A DNA stretch of 64,000 bases from Azospirillum sp. TSH100 (GCF_004923295.1 NZ_CP039637.1:124001-188000), one strand, 5' to 3'. Counted from the first letter of the stretch, positions 17,369-26,126 are shown. The notes: generated by a model from the letters alone, not told the origin. Numbers and translations are program-made.

Positions 17369-17560
17369 ATGCGCTATCACATCACGGGGAGTTCTCAAAT
17401 CGGCGTTATGGGCCTGAAGCGGGACACTCTCGAAGGTGCGCTCAAGAAGGCCAACGAGCTCCGCCGACAAGGCATTTATAACGACGTGCAGATCATTGAT
17501 ATCGAGACGGGAGACGTCGTCAAAGAGCCGTTGCCTGACGGCGATCGGGAAGAGAATTGA
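17369..17560 (+). CDS. Small protein of unknown function
   Basis: A 63-residue soluble protein starting MRYHITGSSQIGVMGLKRD, with GGGAGG eight bases before ATG 17369. It has an amphipathic helix (EGALKKANELRRQGIY) and an acidic tail (DGDREEN). I recognise no named domain. Its GC content is lower than the flanking metabolic genes. It sits at the left edge of the accessory patch, just before a transposase relic. Confidence 0.6.
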   Translation: MRYHITGSSQIGVMGLKRDTLEGALKKANELRRQGIYNDVQIIDIETGDVVKEPLPDGDREEN

Positions 17561-17578
17561 GCCGCTCCTAGGCAGTCC

Positions 17579-17762
17579 GTCATCGTGCTCATGGACGTCC
17601 TGCGCAGTCGGCTGAACAACCGGGTTCAGACCGCCACGGACGGGCACAAAGCGGACCCGGAAGCGGTGGAAGGAGCCTTTGGCGGGGGCCGTGGGCTGTG
17701 CCCAGCTCATCATCAAGCTCTATGGTGATGTTCCAGAGCCCTCCAAGGGCCACCGCTGGCAG
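17579..17762 (+). mobile_element. IS1-family transposase remnant (C-terminal part, frameshifted)
   Basis: Reading from 17579 gives LMDVLRSRLNNRVQTATDGHK and EAVEGAFGG. From about 17700, one frame over, comes AQLIIKLYGDVPEPSKGHRW. These match the order and spacing of the C-terminal half of IS1-type transposases (NRVQLTTDGH, YLEAVEGAFG, AQLIKLYG). The frameshift and the missing N-terminal half and terminal repeats show a dead relic. The identification is from memory of the family, not a search. Confidence 0.65.
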
Positions 17763-17773
17763 GGGAGATTGTG

Positions 17774-18034
17774 ATGTTCGATCCCATGCGTCGCTTCACG
17801 TGGAATCCGCAAAAGCGCCCGACTGACGCCGGAGCGCACGAGCCGTTCGAGGAACTCACGCGCGTGGCGCTGTCCAGGCCGGTGGAGACCGAGGGCGGCG
17901 TGCTGCGTGCCGGGGCAATGGGAACCGTGGTCGGCGTGTATCGGGGTGGTGCCGCCTACGAGGTCGAGTTCGTGAAGCCTTTCCACACCGTCGCCACCGT
18001 TATGCCGGACGCCATTCGACATGCACGTGCCTGA
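17774..18034 (+). CDS. DUF4926 domain-containing protein
   Basis: An 86-residue protein whose second half, FEELTRVALSRPVETEGG then LRAGAMGTVVGVYRGGAAYEVEFVK, is the small beta-barrel DUF4926 domain. ATG 17774 has AGGGGAG seven bases upstream. DUF4926 genes often sit beside DUF6883 genes, and a broken DUF6883-like frame overlaps the end here. Such pairs are widespread in mobile, toxin-antitoxin-rich regions, but their activity is unknown to me. Confidence 0.7.
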   Translation: MFDPMRRFTWNPQKRPTDAGAHEPFEELTRVALSRPVETEGGVLRAGAMGTVVGVYRGGAAYEVEFVKPFHTVATVMPDAIRHARA

Positions 18035-18176
18035 CGCCGACTAGGCGACGCTGGACCTCAAGAAGATCACCCATTACCTGCTGGTACCCGATCACCCCGA
18101 AGGCCAAGTTTTCTTGGCTTCCAGCATCATCCTCGTTACTACCGAGTTCGAAGCCGATCTCTTAGGAGCACTTTAA
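18021..18176 (+). pseudogene. DUF6883-like gene remnant (in-frame stop and truncation)
   Basis: An ATG at 18021 overlaps the DUF4926 gene. After seven codons there is a TAG at 18042-18044, and the same frame continues as LDLKKITHYLLVPDHPEGQ before ending at TAA 18174-18176. KITHYLL...HPEG is the N-terminal signature of DUF6883 proteins, which are normally about 110 residues; the rest is degenerate or missing. It marks decay at the border of the AT-rich insert. Confidence 0.5.
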
Positions 18177-18186
18177 TTTGTTCTCA

Positions 18187-19764
18187 CTATTCTGGGGTTT
18201 TTTCATGTTTACCCTTTTTTAGAACATAGTGTGCCTTAGGATCCCGCTCAATCCCCATAGGAGAAATCCTTTCCATAACATCGCGCGATACAAGGCTGTC
18301 GAGCATCTTTTTGATTTGACGCCACCCCCCTTTGACTATGCGCGAAGCATCTGAAACAGTTATCTGATTATGTTCCACTGTGTAATTTACAATCATACGC
18401 TCTTTCTTATTTAGAGCGGAAAATACTGGGTGCCCAATAATATCAATCGCTCTTTTGTCTATATACTGCTTCCGGAATGAAATATTGTTTTGAAGAACAA
18501 CGCGAACCTTGATGCCATCGACATCAGATTGTTTGAACTGCGGAGCTGGAAGTCCAAATTCGAGCATACGGTCTCTCATGCGCCGTGTGCCTTCATTTGA
18601 GCATAGAACATATCGGAGAAAAAACATAGCCTCGAACAATCTACGATTGCGCGGGATGCTGTGGTTGTAAATATTTTCGGGGGTTATTCCGGGAGGAAAT
18701 CCACCAGGGCTCTCTATTTCAAGGCGGTCATCAAACATTTTAACGAAAATGTTGACATTTCGCATATTGAAAGAACGATGGGCGCAGGCATTTACCACAG
18801 CTTCGTACCAAGCATCTTCCGGATATTCTGGACCCGTGAAAAATTTCCCGTCCGGGCCAAGCCGTGTGAACTCACGAATTTGAGCCCTGATTGCGGTTTT
18901 GGAATGGGTAATGATTTCCGGAATCGTCCCTTCGATCCAAATATCCTTTGTTGCGTTAAATTTTGAGCCGGTTCCTTCGACATCGCCATCGAAGCGGAGG
19001 ATGCGGAGTTTACAGCCGGGAAACCGTGACTGAGGATCATTAGCAAACAGAAGTGCGCAAGCATTGTTCGGCCTAAATTTCCCGTCGCGGATCGATCCTA
19101 GTCTCCTAAGTTGAAGGATTTCTTCGTCTGTACGCTCAGCCATTCCAGGCATTCCAGAGCGGACATTCTGGCAGAAATCTGCAATGTCGGAGACTCTAAA
19201 ATCGTCCGGGTATGGCAGGCCACATGGCTCGGCCTCAAAGTCAACTTCGCCTTTGTCTATACGAAGCTCAGATTTTTCGAGCTCTGAAAGTTTGCGCTTT
19301 TCATCGCCACGCCTTATGAATGCGTCATGCTTGTGATTTTCTACAACTCTGTTTTCATTGTATTTTACATAGAACAAGAGAACGTAGTCATCCTGCCCTT
19401 TATGGTTTATTATGGATATTTTCTTTCGGTCGTAGCGGGCGTCAGCACAAAGATGTGGGCCAGCAAGCTCAATTTCAGCGATCTGTTTTTCGCTCAATGA
19501 AAGAAGGCCAGTTTTTGTTCCATCATTCTCTACCCCAACAATTATGAGTCCGCCATCCGGAGCTGTATTCGCCCACATTGAAAAGTACTCGGACAGCGCC
19601 GACTTGTTGTAGCGACCGCTCTTTTTCTCGACGCTGCTATTCTCTACCAAACGGTCTATAAGGTGCTCGTCCGCGCGCTCATATAGCTCGCGAGGCCCGA
19701 GCATTTTGACGGGCCTCCCTTGCGGCGGCTCAAGATCAAACCGATACTGACGCTGGTCCTCCAC
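18187..19764 (-). CDS. AlbA_2/Schlafen-type ATP-binding protein with C-terminal winged helix
   Basis: A 525-residue protein. The N-terminus has the AlbA_2 (divergent Schlafen AAA-4) signature VEKKSGRYNKSALSEYFSMW followed by ANTAPDGGLIIVGVENDG. The middle and C-terminal part carry the HATPase_c_4 region (YEAVVNACAHRSFNM, DRLEIESPGGFPPGITPENI). A final winged helix is suggested by TVSDASRIVKGGWRQIKKML. GTG 19764 has GGAGG upstream. The gene is strongly AT-rich compared with both flanks, which indicates horizontal acquisition. Relatives act as DNA-binding regulators or in phage and plasmid conflict. No partner gene remains except relics. Confidence 0.78.
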   Translation of the reverse strand: MEDQRQYRFDLEPPQGRPVKMLGPRELYERADEHLIDRLVENSSVEKKSGRYNKSALSEYFSMWANTAPDGGLIIVGVENDGTKTGLLSLSEKQIAEIELAGPHLCADARYDRKKISIINHKGQDDYVLLFYVKYNENRVVENHKHDAFIRRGDEKRKLSELEKSELRIDKGEVDFEAEPCGLPYPDDFRVSDIADFCQNVRSGMPGMAERTDEEILQLRRLGSIRDGKFRPNNACALLFANDPQSRFPGCKLRILRFDGDVEGTGSKFNATKDIWIEGTIPEIITHSKTAIRAQIREFTRLGPDGKFFTGPEYPEDAWYEAVVNACAHRSFNMRNVNIFVKMFDDRLEIESPGGFPPGITPENIYNHSIPRNRRLFEAMFFLRYVLCSNEGTRRMRDRMLEFGLPAPQFKQSDVDGIKVRVVLQNNISFRKQYIDKRAIDIIGHPVFSALNKKERMIVNYTVEHNQITVSDASRIVKGGWRQIKKMLDSLVSRDVMERISPMGIERDPKAHYVLKKGKHEKTPE

Positions 19765-20168
19765 AATCGCCTCCGGCAATCACATTGCGCGCATGCTAAC
19801 CGGAACCCGCGCTGTTGGAAAGGACAGGCTCGGCCAGCAGCTCGACCAGGTCGAGCATTATATAAAATTACCATAGAACGAGCTTTCCAAAAATATAATT
19901 ACCAATAAGTGAGATCCTTACCTCGATACCCCTCATCGCTTCATTGGCTTGCGTCATGTCGTTCACCTTACGTTCATTGTAGCTGCCGCTGGGATGATGG
20001 AAGTCCTTGTAGGGGAATTTAGCTTTCAGACGCGATTGTCCTGGGGGAGCGCGCATTCGACGGTCAGCGCACAAAAATGTGGCGCAACGCCTGCGCAAAC
20101 GCCAAAAAGCGGGCGACGTTTTCCCACCGGCACCATTGCCGTTCCACCCCTCTTCGGACAAACCCTCT
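19765..20168. other. Non-coding junction between AT-rich insert and nucleobase permease
   Basis: AT-rich bases continue to about 19925 and then normal GC resumes. On the minus strand a short frame begins MTQANEAMRGIEVRISLIGN (ATG at 19957) and runs into the AT-rich DNA, ending at 19868. It may be the 5' end of a gene cut by the insertion, but I cannot name it. No tRNA or att-like direct repeat is obvious. The permease promoter should lie in 20000-20168. Confidence 0.4.
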
Positions 20169-21494
20169 ATGGCAGATTTCTTCCCGCGCTGGCCGCTCGC
20201 GACCGGCCCCGTCGTCCAGCCGGACGAGCGGCTTCCCTGGGGCTCGACCCTGACGCTCGGCGTCCAGCATCTCGTCGCCATGTCCGGCTCGACCATCCTC
20301 GGGCCGCTGCTGATGGGGTTCGATCCGAACCTCGCGGTGCTGTTCTCCGGCATCGGCACCCTGCTGTTCCTCCTGCTCACCGCCGGGCGGGTGCCGAGCT
20401 ATCTCGGATCCTCCTTCTCCTTCATCGCCGTGGTCATCGCGGTCACCGGCTACAGCGGCCAGGGGCCGAACCCGAACATCGGGCCGGCGCTCGGCGGCAT
20501 CATCGCGGCCGGTGCCGTCTATGTCCTGATCGGCCTGCTGGTCAGCTACACCAGCACCAATTGGATCGAGCGGCTGATGCCGCCGGCGGTCACCGGCGCC
20601 GTCGGTGCCGCCATCGGCCTCAACCTGTCGCCGGTCGCCGTCAAGGGCATCGAGGGGACGGGGCCGCATATCCTCGTCGCCCTGTTCACGCTGCTTGCCA
20701 CCGCCCTCGTCGCCGTCTATGCCCCGCTCGCCATCCGCCGGGTGTCGATCCTCGTCGGCATCGCCGCCGGCTATGTCTTCTATCTCGTGCTCGCCAACGT
20801 CATGGGCCTGCTGCCGCCGGTCAGCTTCGCCGAGCTGGACGCCGCCCCCTGGTTCGGCATGCCGGCCTTCCGCACGCCGACCTTCGATGCCGGCGCCATG
20901 GCGCTGGTCGCCCCCATCGCCTTCATCCTCGTCGCCGAGAATCTTGGCCACATCAAGGCCATCGGCGCCATGACCGGGCGCAACCTCGACCGCTACATCG
21001 GCCGCGGCTTCATCGGCGACGGCATCGCCACCATCGTGTCCGGCAGCGGCGGCGGCACCGGCGTCACCACCTATGTCGAGAACATGGGCGTGATGGCGGT
21101 CACCCGCGTCTTCTCCACCCTGATCTTCGTCGTCGCCGCCGTCGCCGCCATCCTGCTGGGCTTCTCGCCGAAGTTCGGCGCCCTGCTGCGGACCATCCCG
21201 GCCCCGGTGCTGGGCGGGCTGGCGACCGTCGTCTTCGGCCTGATCGCCGCGGCGATGGTGCGGCTGTGGGTGGACAACCGCGTCGATTTCTCCGATCCGC
21301 GCAACCTCATCACCGTCGGCGTGACGCTGGTGCTCGGCGCCGGCAACTTCACCGTCACCGCCGGCGGCTTCTCCATCGGCGGCATCGGCACCGCGACCAT
21401 CGCCGCGCTGGGCCTCTACCAGCTGCTCGGCATCGGACGGGCGCGCGAGGCCGTCCGCGCCGCGGCCCAGCCGTCGGACCCGACGCTGCACTGA
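20169..21494 (+). CDS. NCS2 family nucleobase permease (uracil/xanthine type, UraA/RutG-like)
   Basis: A 441-residue membrane protein with about 12-14 hydrophobic segments. The signature LTLGVQHLVAMSGSTILGPLLMGFDP near residue 30 is that of UraA-type proton symporters, and ENLGHIKAIGAMTGRNLDRYIGRGFIGDG is the substrate-binding Glu/Gly helix region. It imports uracil or a related pyrimidine or purine. I chose ATG 20169 (MADFFPRWPLATGPV), since the longer frame begins in non-conserved sequence. It is monocistronic and ends at a strong terminator. Confidence 0.88.
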   Translation: MADFFPRWPLATGPVVQPDERLPWGSTLTLGVQHLVAMSGSTILGPLLMGFDPNLAVLFSGIGTLLFLLLTAGRVPSYLGSSFSFIAVVIAVTGYSGQGPNPNIGPALGGIIAAGAVYVLIGLLVSYTSTNWIERLMPPAVTGAVGAAIGLNLSPVAVKGIEGTGPHILVALFTLLATALVAVYAPLAIRRVSILVGIAAGYVFYLVLANVMGLLPPVSFAELDAAPWFGMPAFRTPTFDAGAMALVAPIAFILVAENLGHIKAIGAMTGRNLDRYIGRGFIGDGIATIVSGSGGGTGVTTYVENMGVMAVTRVFSTLIFVVAAVAAILLGFSPKFGALLRTIPAPVLGGLATVVFGLIAAAMVRLWVDNRVDFSDPRNLITVGVTLVLGAGNFTVTAGGFSIGGIGTATIAALGLYQLLGIGRAREAVRAAAQPSDPTLH

Positions 21495-21514
21495 GGCGCA
21501 AATTCCGGGATGGT

Positions 21515-21573
21515 GCCCCCTGGCAGGGCCGGTGACGACCGGCACTGCCAGGGGGGCTGCACCCTGCTTTTAC
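21515..21573 (+). terminator. Rho-independent terminator of the nucleobase permease gene
   Basis: CCCCCTGGCAG at 21516-21526 pairs with CTGCCAGGGGG at 21545-21555. A further inner stem, GCCGGT with ACCGGC, extends it. A short T run (CTTTTAC) follows about 12 bases later. It lies 21 bases after the permease stop. Confidence 0.75.
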
Positions 21574-21644
21574 AAAAACTCTCCGCGCAAGGACTATCGT
21601 CCTATATTTTCTCCGCAATGCCCCTTCATTCGCGGAGCCACGCC

Positions 21645-22331
21645 ATGCCTCTCGACAGCCGCAGCTTCAACAACGACAACTTCCCCCGCTGGGCGGAGGA
21701 GCCGCCGACGCCGTCCGAAGGCTCGCTGGTTCCCGGTTCGCAGTTCCACGAGGAACAATGGATCATGGCCGCCGGCATGCTGGCGCGCGGCAACAGCTTC
21801 CTTCAGGTCTCGCGCGCCATGGGGTGCAGCCGCACCACGCTGTGGCGGGCCTATTACGGCTCCAAGGACTTCCGTCACAGGGTGTGGTGGGAACGGCAGG
21901 CGCTGAACCGCGAAGCCGAACTGCGCCTCTCGTCGCTGCGCATCCTGGTCGCCGAGCAGATCGAGCGGCTGGTCTCCTCCGGCGATCCCGCCACCGTGCG
22001 CTGGCTGGCCGAGCGCCTCGGCCTGTTCGCCGGTTTCGACCTTCCGGCGGGCAAGCGGCAAGATTCCAGACCTGTCCCCAATCCGGCTCCCCAACCTGAA
22101 GACCCGCCCGCCGTCATCGTTCCCGAACTGGACGACGACGACATCCCCGGCGCCATTCGCGAACGTGTGCCGCCCAACCCCGCGATGGTCGCCGCCGTCG
22201 TGGCCGAGCCGGAGGCGGAGGGGCCGAAGGGCGTCTTCCCCTACACCCTCAACCAGTACGAGGAATTCCCCAACCTGAATCCCGGCCCGGTGCCCCGCCG
22301 TGGCGCCGGTGCTTTCTCCCGCCGCCTCTGA
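21645..22331 (+). CDS. Helix-turn-helix protein of unknown function
   Basis: A 228-residue protein. ATG 21645 (MPLDSRSFNNDNFPRW) has CGGAG eight bases upstream. Residues 38-62 (MAAGMLARGNSFLQVSRAMGC, then SRTTLWRAYYGS) form a resolvase/terminase-small-subunit type helix-turn-helix. An Arg/Glu-rich helical region (REAELRLSSLRILVAEQIERL) follows, then a Pro-rich acidic tail. The pattern resembles phage terminase small subunits or homeodomain-like DNA-binding proteins, yet no phage genes are nearby. The role is unknown. Confidence 0.6.
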   Translation: MPLDSRSFNNDNFPRWAEEPPTPSEGSLVPGSQFHEEQWIMAAGMLARGNSFLQVSRAMGCSRTTLWRAYYGSKDFRHRVWWERQALNREAELRLSSLRILVAEQIERLVSSGDPATVRWLAERLGLFAGFDLPAGKRQDSRPVPNPAPQPEDPPAVIVPELDDDDIPGAIRERVPPNPAMVAAVVAEPEAEGPKGVFPYTLNQYEEFPNLNPGPVPRRGAGAFSRRL

Positions 22332-22345
22332 GCCCTTCCAAGGCC

Positions 22346-22410
22346 ATGGAACAGCCGCCCGAAAGCGTTTCACGCCGTTCCATCCTCCCCACCGGACGTT
22401 CCATGGAACG
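22346..22410. promoter_or_regulatory. Palindromic TTCCATGGAA motifs upstream of LysR gene
   Basis: A perfect 14 bp palindrome, CGTTCCATGGAACG, lies at 22397-22410, with additional half-sites ATGGAAC at 22346-22352 and GTTCCAT at 22377-22383. The cluster sits 100-165 bases before the LysR start, where a LysR regulator would bind for autoregulation or for a divergent target. Confidence 0.45.
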
Positions 22411-22510
22411 CATGCCCCCTTGAACCGCGACCGTCCGATTGCTATTCGCCGGTCATGGGCGGACACTCTTCCCCACTTGCGGGAGCCGCGATCGAAAGGA
22501 CGGGATCCGT

Positions 22511-23524
22511 ATGGACAAGCTGCATGCGATGCGTGTCTTCATCCGGGTGGTCGAAGCGAACAGCTTCTCGAAGGCGGCGGAAACGCTGGGTTTGCCGCGC
22601 GCCTCGGTGACGACGACGGTCCAGAATCTGGAAGCGGCGCTGGGCGTGCGCCTGCTCCAGCGCACCACGCGCAAGCTCAGCCTGACGCTGGACGGGGCCG
22701 CCTATCTGGAGGGGGCCAGCCGCATCCTGTCGGAGATCGACGAGATCGAATCGACCTTCACCAGCGCCCGCAAGACGCCGCGCGGCCGGCTGCGGGTGGA
22801 CATGCCGGGCTCCATCGGCCGGCTGGTCATCATTCCCTCGATCCACGAGTTCCACGACAAATACCCCGACATCGACCTGATGCTGGGGCTGGGCGACCGC
22901 GCCGTCGACCTGATCCAGGAGGGGGTGGACTGCGTCGTCCGCATCGGCGAACTGGCCGATTCCAGCCTGCTGGCCCGGCGCATCGGCGCCATGCAGCCGA
23001 TCACCTGCGCCAGCCCGGCCTATCTCGCCGAGCATGGCGTGCCCAGGACCATCGAGGATCTGGAACGCCACATCGCGGTGAATTATTTCAGCAACCGCAC
23101 CGGCCGGAACATGGAGCTGTGCTTCCAGCGCGACGGCGCGGTGGAGGAGATTTCCATGAAGGGCGTCATCTCGGTCAACGACGCCGACGCCTATGTCACC
23201 TGCGGGCTGGAAGGGCAGGGCATCCTGCAACCCGCCCGCTTCATGGTGCTGCCGCACCTGCGCAGCGGGGCCCTGCGCGAGATCCTGACCGACTGGCGGC
23301 CGCCCCGCATCCCGATCTCCGCCGTCTACCCGCACAACCGGCACCTGTCGCCGAAGGTCCGGGTCTTCGTCGACTGGCTGGCCGAACTGTTCGAGCGCTG
23401 CCCCCTGCTCCAGGGCGAGGATCTGCCGGACGACAGCTGCGAGACGTCAAAGGCCGGGAAAACCAAGGCCGGGAAAACCAAGGCGCCGGTGGAGCGGGAA
23501 GGCGCCTGCGAATGCGTGATGTGA
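22511..23524 (+). CDS. LysR family transcriptional regulator
   Basis: A 337-residue protein. The N-terminal winged helix, MDKLHAMRVFIRVVEANSFS followed by KAAETLGLPRASVTTTVQNLE, is the LysR DNA-binding domain, and the C-terminal region is the periplasmic-binding-like inducer domain of the CrgA/AaeR subgroup. ATG 22511 is preceded by GAAAGGACGGG. The C-terminus holds a perfect 15-base tandem duplication (23450-23479) encoding KAGKTKAGKTKA, which looks recent. The gene is convergent with the FGGY kinase, separated by 3 bases. Its targets are unknown. Confidence 0.88.
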   Translation: MDKLHAMRVFIRVVEANSFSKAAETLGLPRASVTTTVQNLEAALGVRLLQRTTRKLSLTLDGAAYLEGASRILSEIDEIESTFTSARKTPRGRLRVDMPGSIGRLVIIPSIHEFHDKYPDIDLMLGLGDRAVDLIQEGVDCVVRIGELADSSLLARRIGAMQPITCASPAYLAEHGVPRTIEDLERHIAVNYFSNRTGRNMELCFQRDGAVEEISMKGVISVNDADAYVTCGLEGQGILQPARFMVLPHLRSGALREILTDWRPPRIPISAVYPHNRHLSPKVRVFVDWLAELFERCPLLQGEDLPDDSCETSKAGKTKAGKTKAPVEREGACECVM

Positions 23525-23527
23525 GGC

Positions 23528-25180
23528 TTACCGGGCCGTCTCCATCCCCGTCCCCATCAGGGCCCGGTAAGCCATCTGGTCCTCGTGCATCCGCAGGAAC
23601 ACGGCGTATTTGGCGTCGTGGTAGGCCCGCAGCGGCCCCTCGGCCGGTTTGATGCGGCGGCCGGCGCGGCTCATCCCGGCCATGCCGGCGGCGATGTCGG
23701 GGAAGGCGCCGCCCGCCACCGCGCCCAGCACGGCGGCCCCCAGCAGCACCGCCTCCGGCTCCTCCGGCAGGACCAGGGTGCAGCCGGTGGCGTCGGCATG
23801 GGCCTCCAGGAACACCGGGTTCCTGGTGCCGCCGCCGCAGGCGAGGATGGTGTCGATGGCATAGCCCCGCCCGTTCATCGCCGCGACGATGTGCCGGGTG
23901 CCATAGGCCACCGCCTGCACCGTCGCCAGATAGAGCAGCGCCAGATCCTCCAGCCCGTCCGACAGGCGCAGCCCGGCGATGGCCCCGCGCAGGCTGGCGT
24001 CGGCCCGCGGCGAGCGGTTGCCGTGGAAATCCGGCAGCACATGCAGGTCGCGGGTCAGCAGCGCCATCGGTCCGCCGCTGCGTTCCGCCAGACGCGCCAA
24101 CTCCTCGTTCAGCAGCTGGTAGACCGTGGCGCCGCGCCGCTGGGCCTCGATGGCAAGCTCGCCATGGCGGGGATGGCCCTGCACCACATGGTCGATCAAG
24201 GCGCCGGTCGCCGACTGCCCGCCCTCGTTCAGCCACAGCCCCGGCAGCATGGCCGAATGGTAGGGGCCCCAGACGCCGGGGATGAAGCGCGGGGCACCGG
24301 GGCTCATCACCATATGGCAGCTCGACGTGCCGCCGATCAGCGCCAGCCGCCGGTCGAAATCGACCGTGCCCGCCGCCTCCAGCGGCACCCCGATCACCCC
24401 GATCCCGCCGGCATGGGCGTCGATCATCGAGGTGCCGACGGCGATGCCCGGCGTCAGCCCAAGCTCGCGCGCCGCCTCCGCGGTCAGCCCGCCGGCGACG
24501 GCGCTGCCGACCGCGCCGACCTCGGTGCCGATGCGGGCATGCCCCTCATCGACCAGATCGCCCAGCCCGATGGCGCGAAGATAGCCGTCGTCCCATCGCC
24601 CCTCATGCCCGAGATAGGTCCATTTGCACACCAGCGAGCACAGCGACCGCCGCGCCGACCCGGTCGCCCGCCAGGTCAGGAAGTCCGGCAGGTCGAAGAA
24701 ATGGGCGGCCCGGCTCCAGCTTTGCGGCAGGGTCTCCTTTAGCCACAGAAGCTTCGGCGTCTGCATCTCCGGCGACAGCCGCCCGCCGACATGGCGCAGA
24801 ACCTCATGCCCGCCGGCATTGATGCGGTCGGTCTGCCCGATGGCGCGGTGGTCCATCCAGACGATGACGTTGCGGGAATCGTCGCCCGCCGGATCGACCG
24901 TCACCGGCCGCCCGGCGGCGTCCAGCACCACCAGCGAACAGGTGGCGTCGAAGCCGATGCCGACCACCTCCGGCGTCTCGCCGCAGCCCGCCAGCGCCTC
25001 GCGCACGGCGGCGCAGACGGCGGCCCAGATGTCGTCGGAGGATTGCTCCGCCCACTCCGGGTCGGGCTTCCACATCCGGATCGGTCGGGAGGCCGCGGCC
25101 AGCCGGCGGCCGGCAAGGTCGAAGATGCCGGCGCGGGCGCTGCCGGTCCCCACATCCACCCCGATCACGGCGCGTGTCAT
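23528..25180 (-). CDS. FGGY-family carbohydrate (pentulose) kinase
   Basis: A 550-residue protein. The N-terminal actin-like ATPase motif GVDVGTGSARAGIFD and the conserved GIGFDATCSLVVLD mark the ribulokinase-like pentulose kinase subgroup (AraB/FGGY). The C-terminal ACGGGTRNPVFLEAHADATG is the adenosine motif. ATG 25180 follows GGAGGAC. It is the last gene of the leftward sugar operon and lies 22 bases after the PfkB kinase. It probably phosphorylates D-ribulose or a related ketose made from the imported sugar; the precise ketose is not deducible. Confidence 0.85.
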   Translation of the reverse strand: MTRAVIGVDVGTGSARAGIFDLAGRRLAAASRPIRMWKPDPEWAEQSSDDIWAAVCAAVREALAGCGETPEVVGIGFDATCSLVVLDAAGRPVTVDPAGDDSRNVIVWMDHRAIGQTDRINAGGHEVLRHVGGRLSPEMQTPKLLWLKETLPQSWSRAAHFFDLPDFLTWRATGSARRSLCSLVCKWTYLGHEGRWDDGYLRAIGLGDLVDEGHARIGTEVGAVGSAVAGGLTAEAARELGLTPGIAVGTSMIDAHAGGIGVIGVPLEAAGTVDFDRRLALIGGTSSCHMVMSPGAPRFIPGVWGPYHSAMLPGLWLNEGGQSATGALIDHVVQGHPRHGELAIEAQRRGATVYQLLNEELARLAERSGGPMALLTRDLHVLPDFHGNRSPRADASLRGAIAGLRLSDGLEDLALLYLATVQAVAYGTRHIVAAMNGRGYAIDTILACGGGTRNPVFLEAHADATGCTLVLPEEPEAVLLGAAVLGAVAGGAFPDIAAGMAGMSRAGRRIKPAEGPLRAYHDAKYAVFLRMHEDQMAYRALMGTGMETAR

Positions 25181-25202
25181 GGCCTGTCCTCCTTCCCGAC
25201 GC

Positions 25203-26126
25203 TTACAGGCTGGCGCAGAACGCCTCGAATGCCTCGCGGCTGGCATAGGATTTCTGGGTGCCCGGCCGGGTGATGCTGTCGGCGGCATAGCGCACCGCCA
25301 TGTGCAGCGCCGCATCCAGGTCGCGGTTCTCGACATAATAGCGGGCGAAGCTGCCGATGAAGGCGTCGCCGGCCCCGGTGGTGTCGACCGGCGTCACCCG
25401 CACCGGTTCGATCCGCCGGGTTTCCTCGCCCTTGCTCACCAGCAGGGCGCCGCGGGCACCCAGCGTGACGATGACGGTGCGGATGCCGCGCCCGATCAGT
25501 GCCCGCGCCGCCGTCTCGGCCTCGGCTTCCGAGGTCACCGGCAGACCGGAGATGGTCGCCAGTTCGGTCTGGTTCGGCACCAGGAAAGTGACCTGCTCGA
25601 TCCGCTGCGGATCCAGATCGGCGGGCGCCGGGGCCGGGTTCAGCAGGGTCTCGATGCCGTGCCGCGCCCCGAACTGGATGGTGTGGTAGATCGTCTCCAG
25701 CGGAACCTCCAACTGCATGACGATCAGGTCGCAGCCTTTCAGATCCTCGGCGGCGCGGTCGATGTCGTCCGGCGACAGCAGGGCGTTGGCGCCCTTGATG
25801 ATCAGGATGCTGTTCTCGCCCGATGGCTCGACGAAGATCGGGGCGACGCCGCTGGAGGTGCCGGGCACCCGCTCGACATAACGGGTGTCGATGCCGGACT
25901 CTTTGAGGTTGCGGATGGTGTTGTCGGCGAAGACGTCGTCGCCGACCTTGGTGATCATCATCACCTCGGCCCCCAGCCGGGCGGCGGCGATGGCCTGGTT
26001 GGCGCCCTTGCCGCCGCAGCCCATCTCGAAGCGCGGCGCCTCGATGGTCTCGCCGGGGCCGGGCATGCGGGCGGTGTAGGTGATCAGGTCGACCATGTTG
26101 CTGCCGACCACGGCGATCTTGCCCAT
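25203..26126 (-). CDS. PfkB-family sugar kinase (ribokinase or deoxyribokinase)
   Basis: A 307-residue protein. The N-terminal GSNMVDLITYTARMPGPGET and the ribokinase signature GCGGKGANQAIAAARLG bind the sugar, and TTGAGDAFIGSFARY is the catalytic anion-hole motif with its Asp base. Its length and motifs are those of RbsK/DeoK. In an operon with deoC, a deoxyribose-type regulator and an RbsACB-like transporter it could phosphorylate 2-deoxy-D-ribose or D-ribose at C5. Family motifs alone do not separate these two. Confidence 0.85.
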   Translation of the reverse strand: MGKIAVVGSNMVDLITYTARMPGPGETIEAPRFEMGCGGKGANQAIAAARLGAEVMMITKVGDDVFADNTIRNLKESGIDTRYVERVPGTSSGVAPIFVEPSGENSILIIKGANALLSPDDIDRAAEDLKGCDLIVMQLEVPLETIYHTIQFGARHGIETLLNPAPAPADLDPQRIEQVTFLVPNQTELATISGLPVTSEAEAETAARALIGRGIRTVIVTLGARGALLVSKGEETRRIEPVRVTPVDTTGAGDAFIGSFARYYVENRDLDAALHMAVRYAADSITRPGTQKSYASREAFEAFCASL

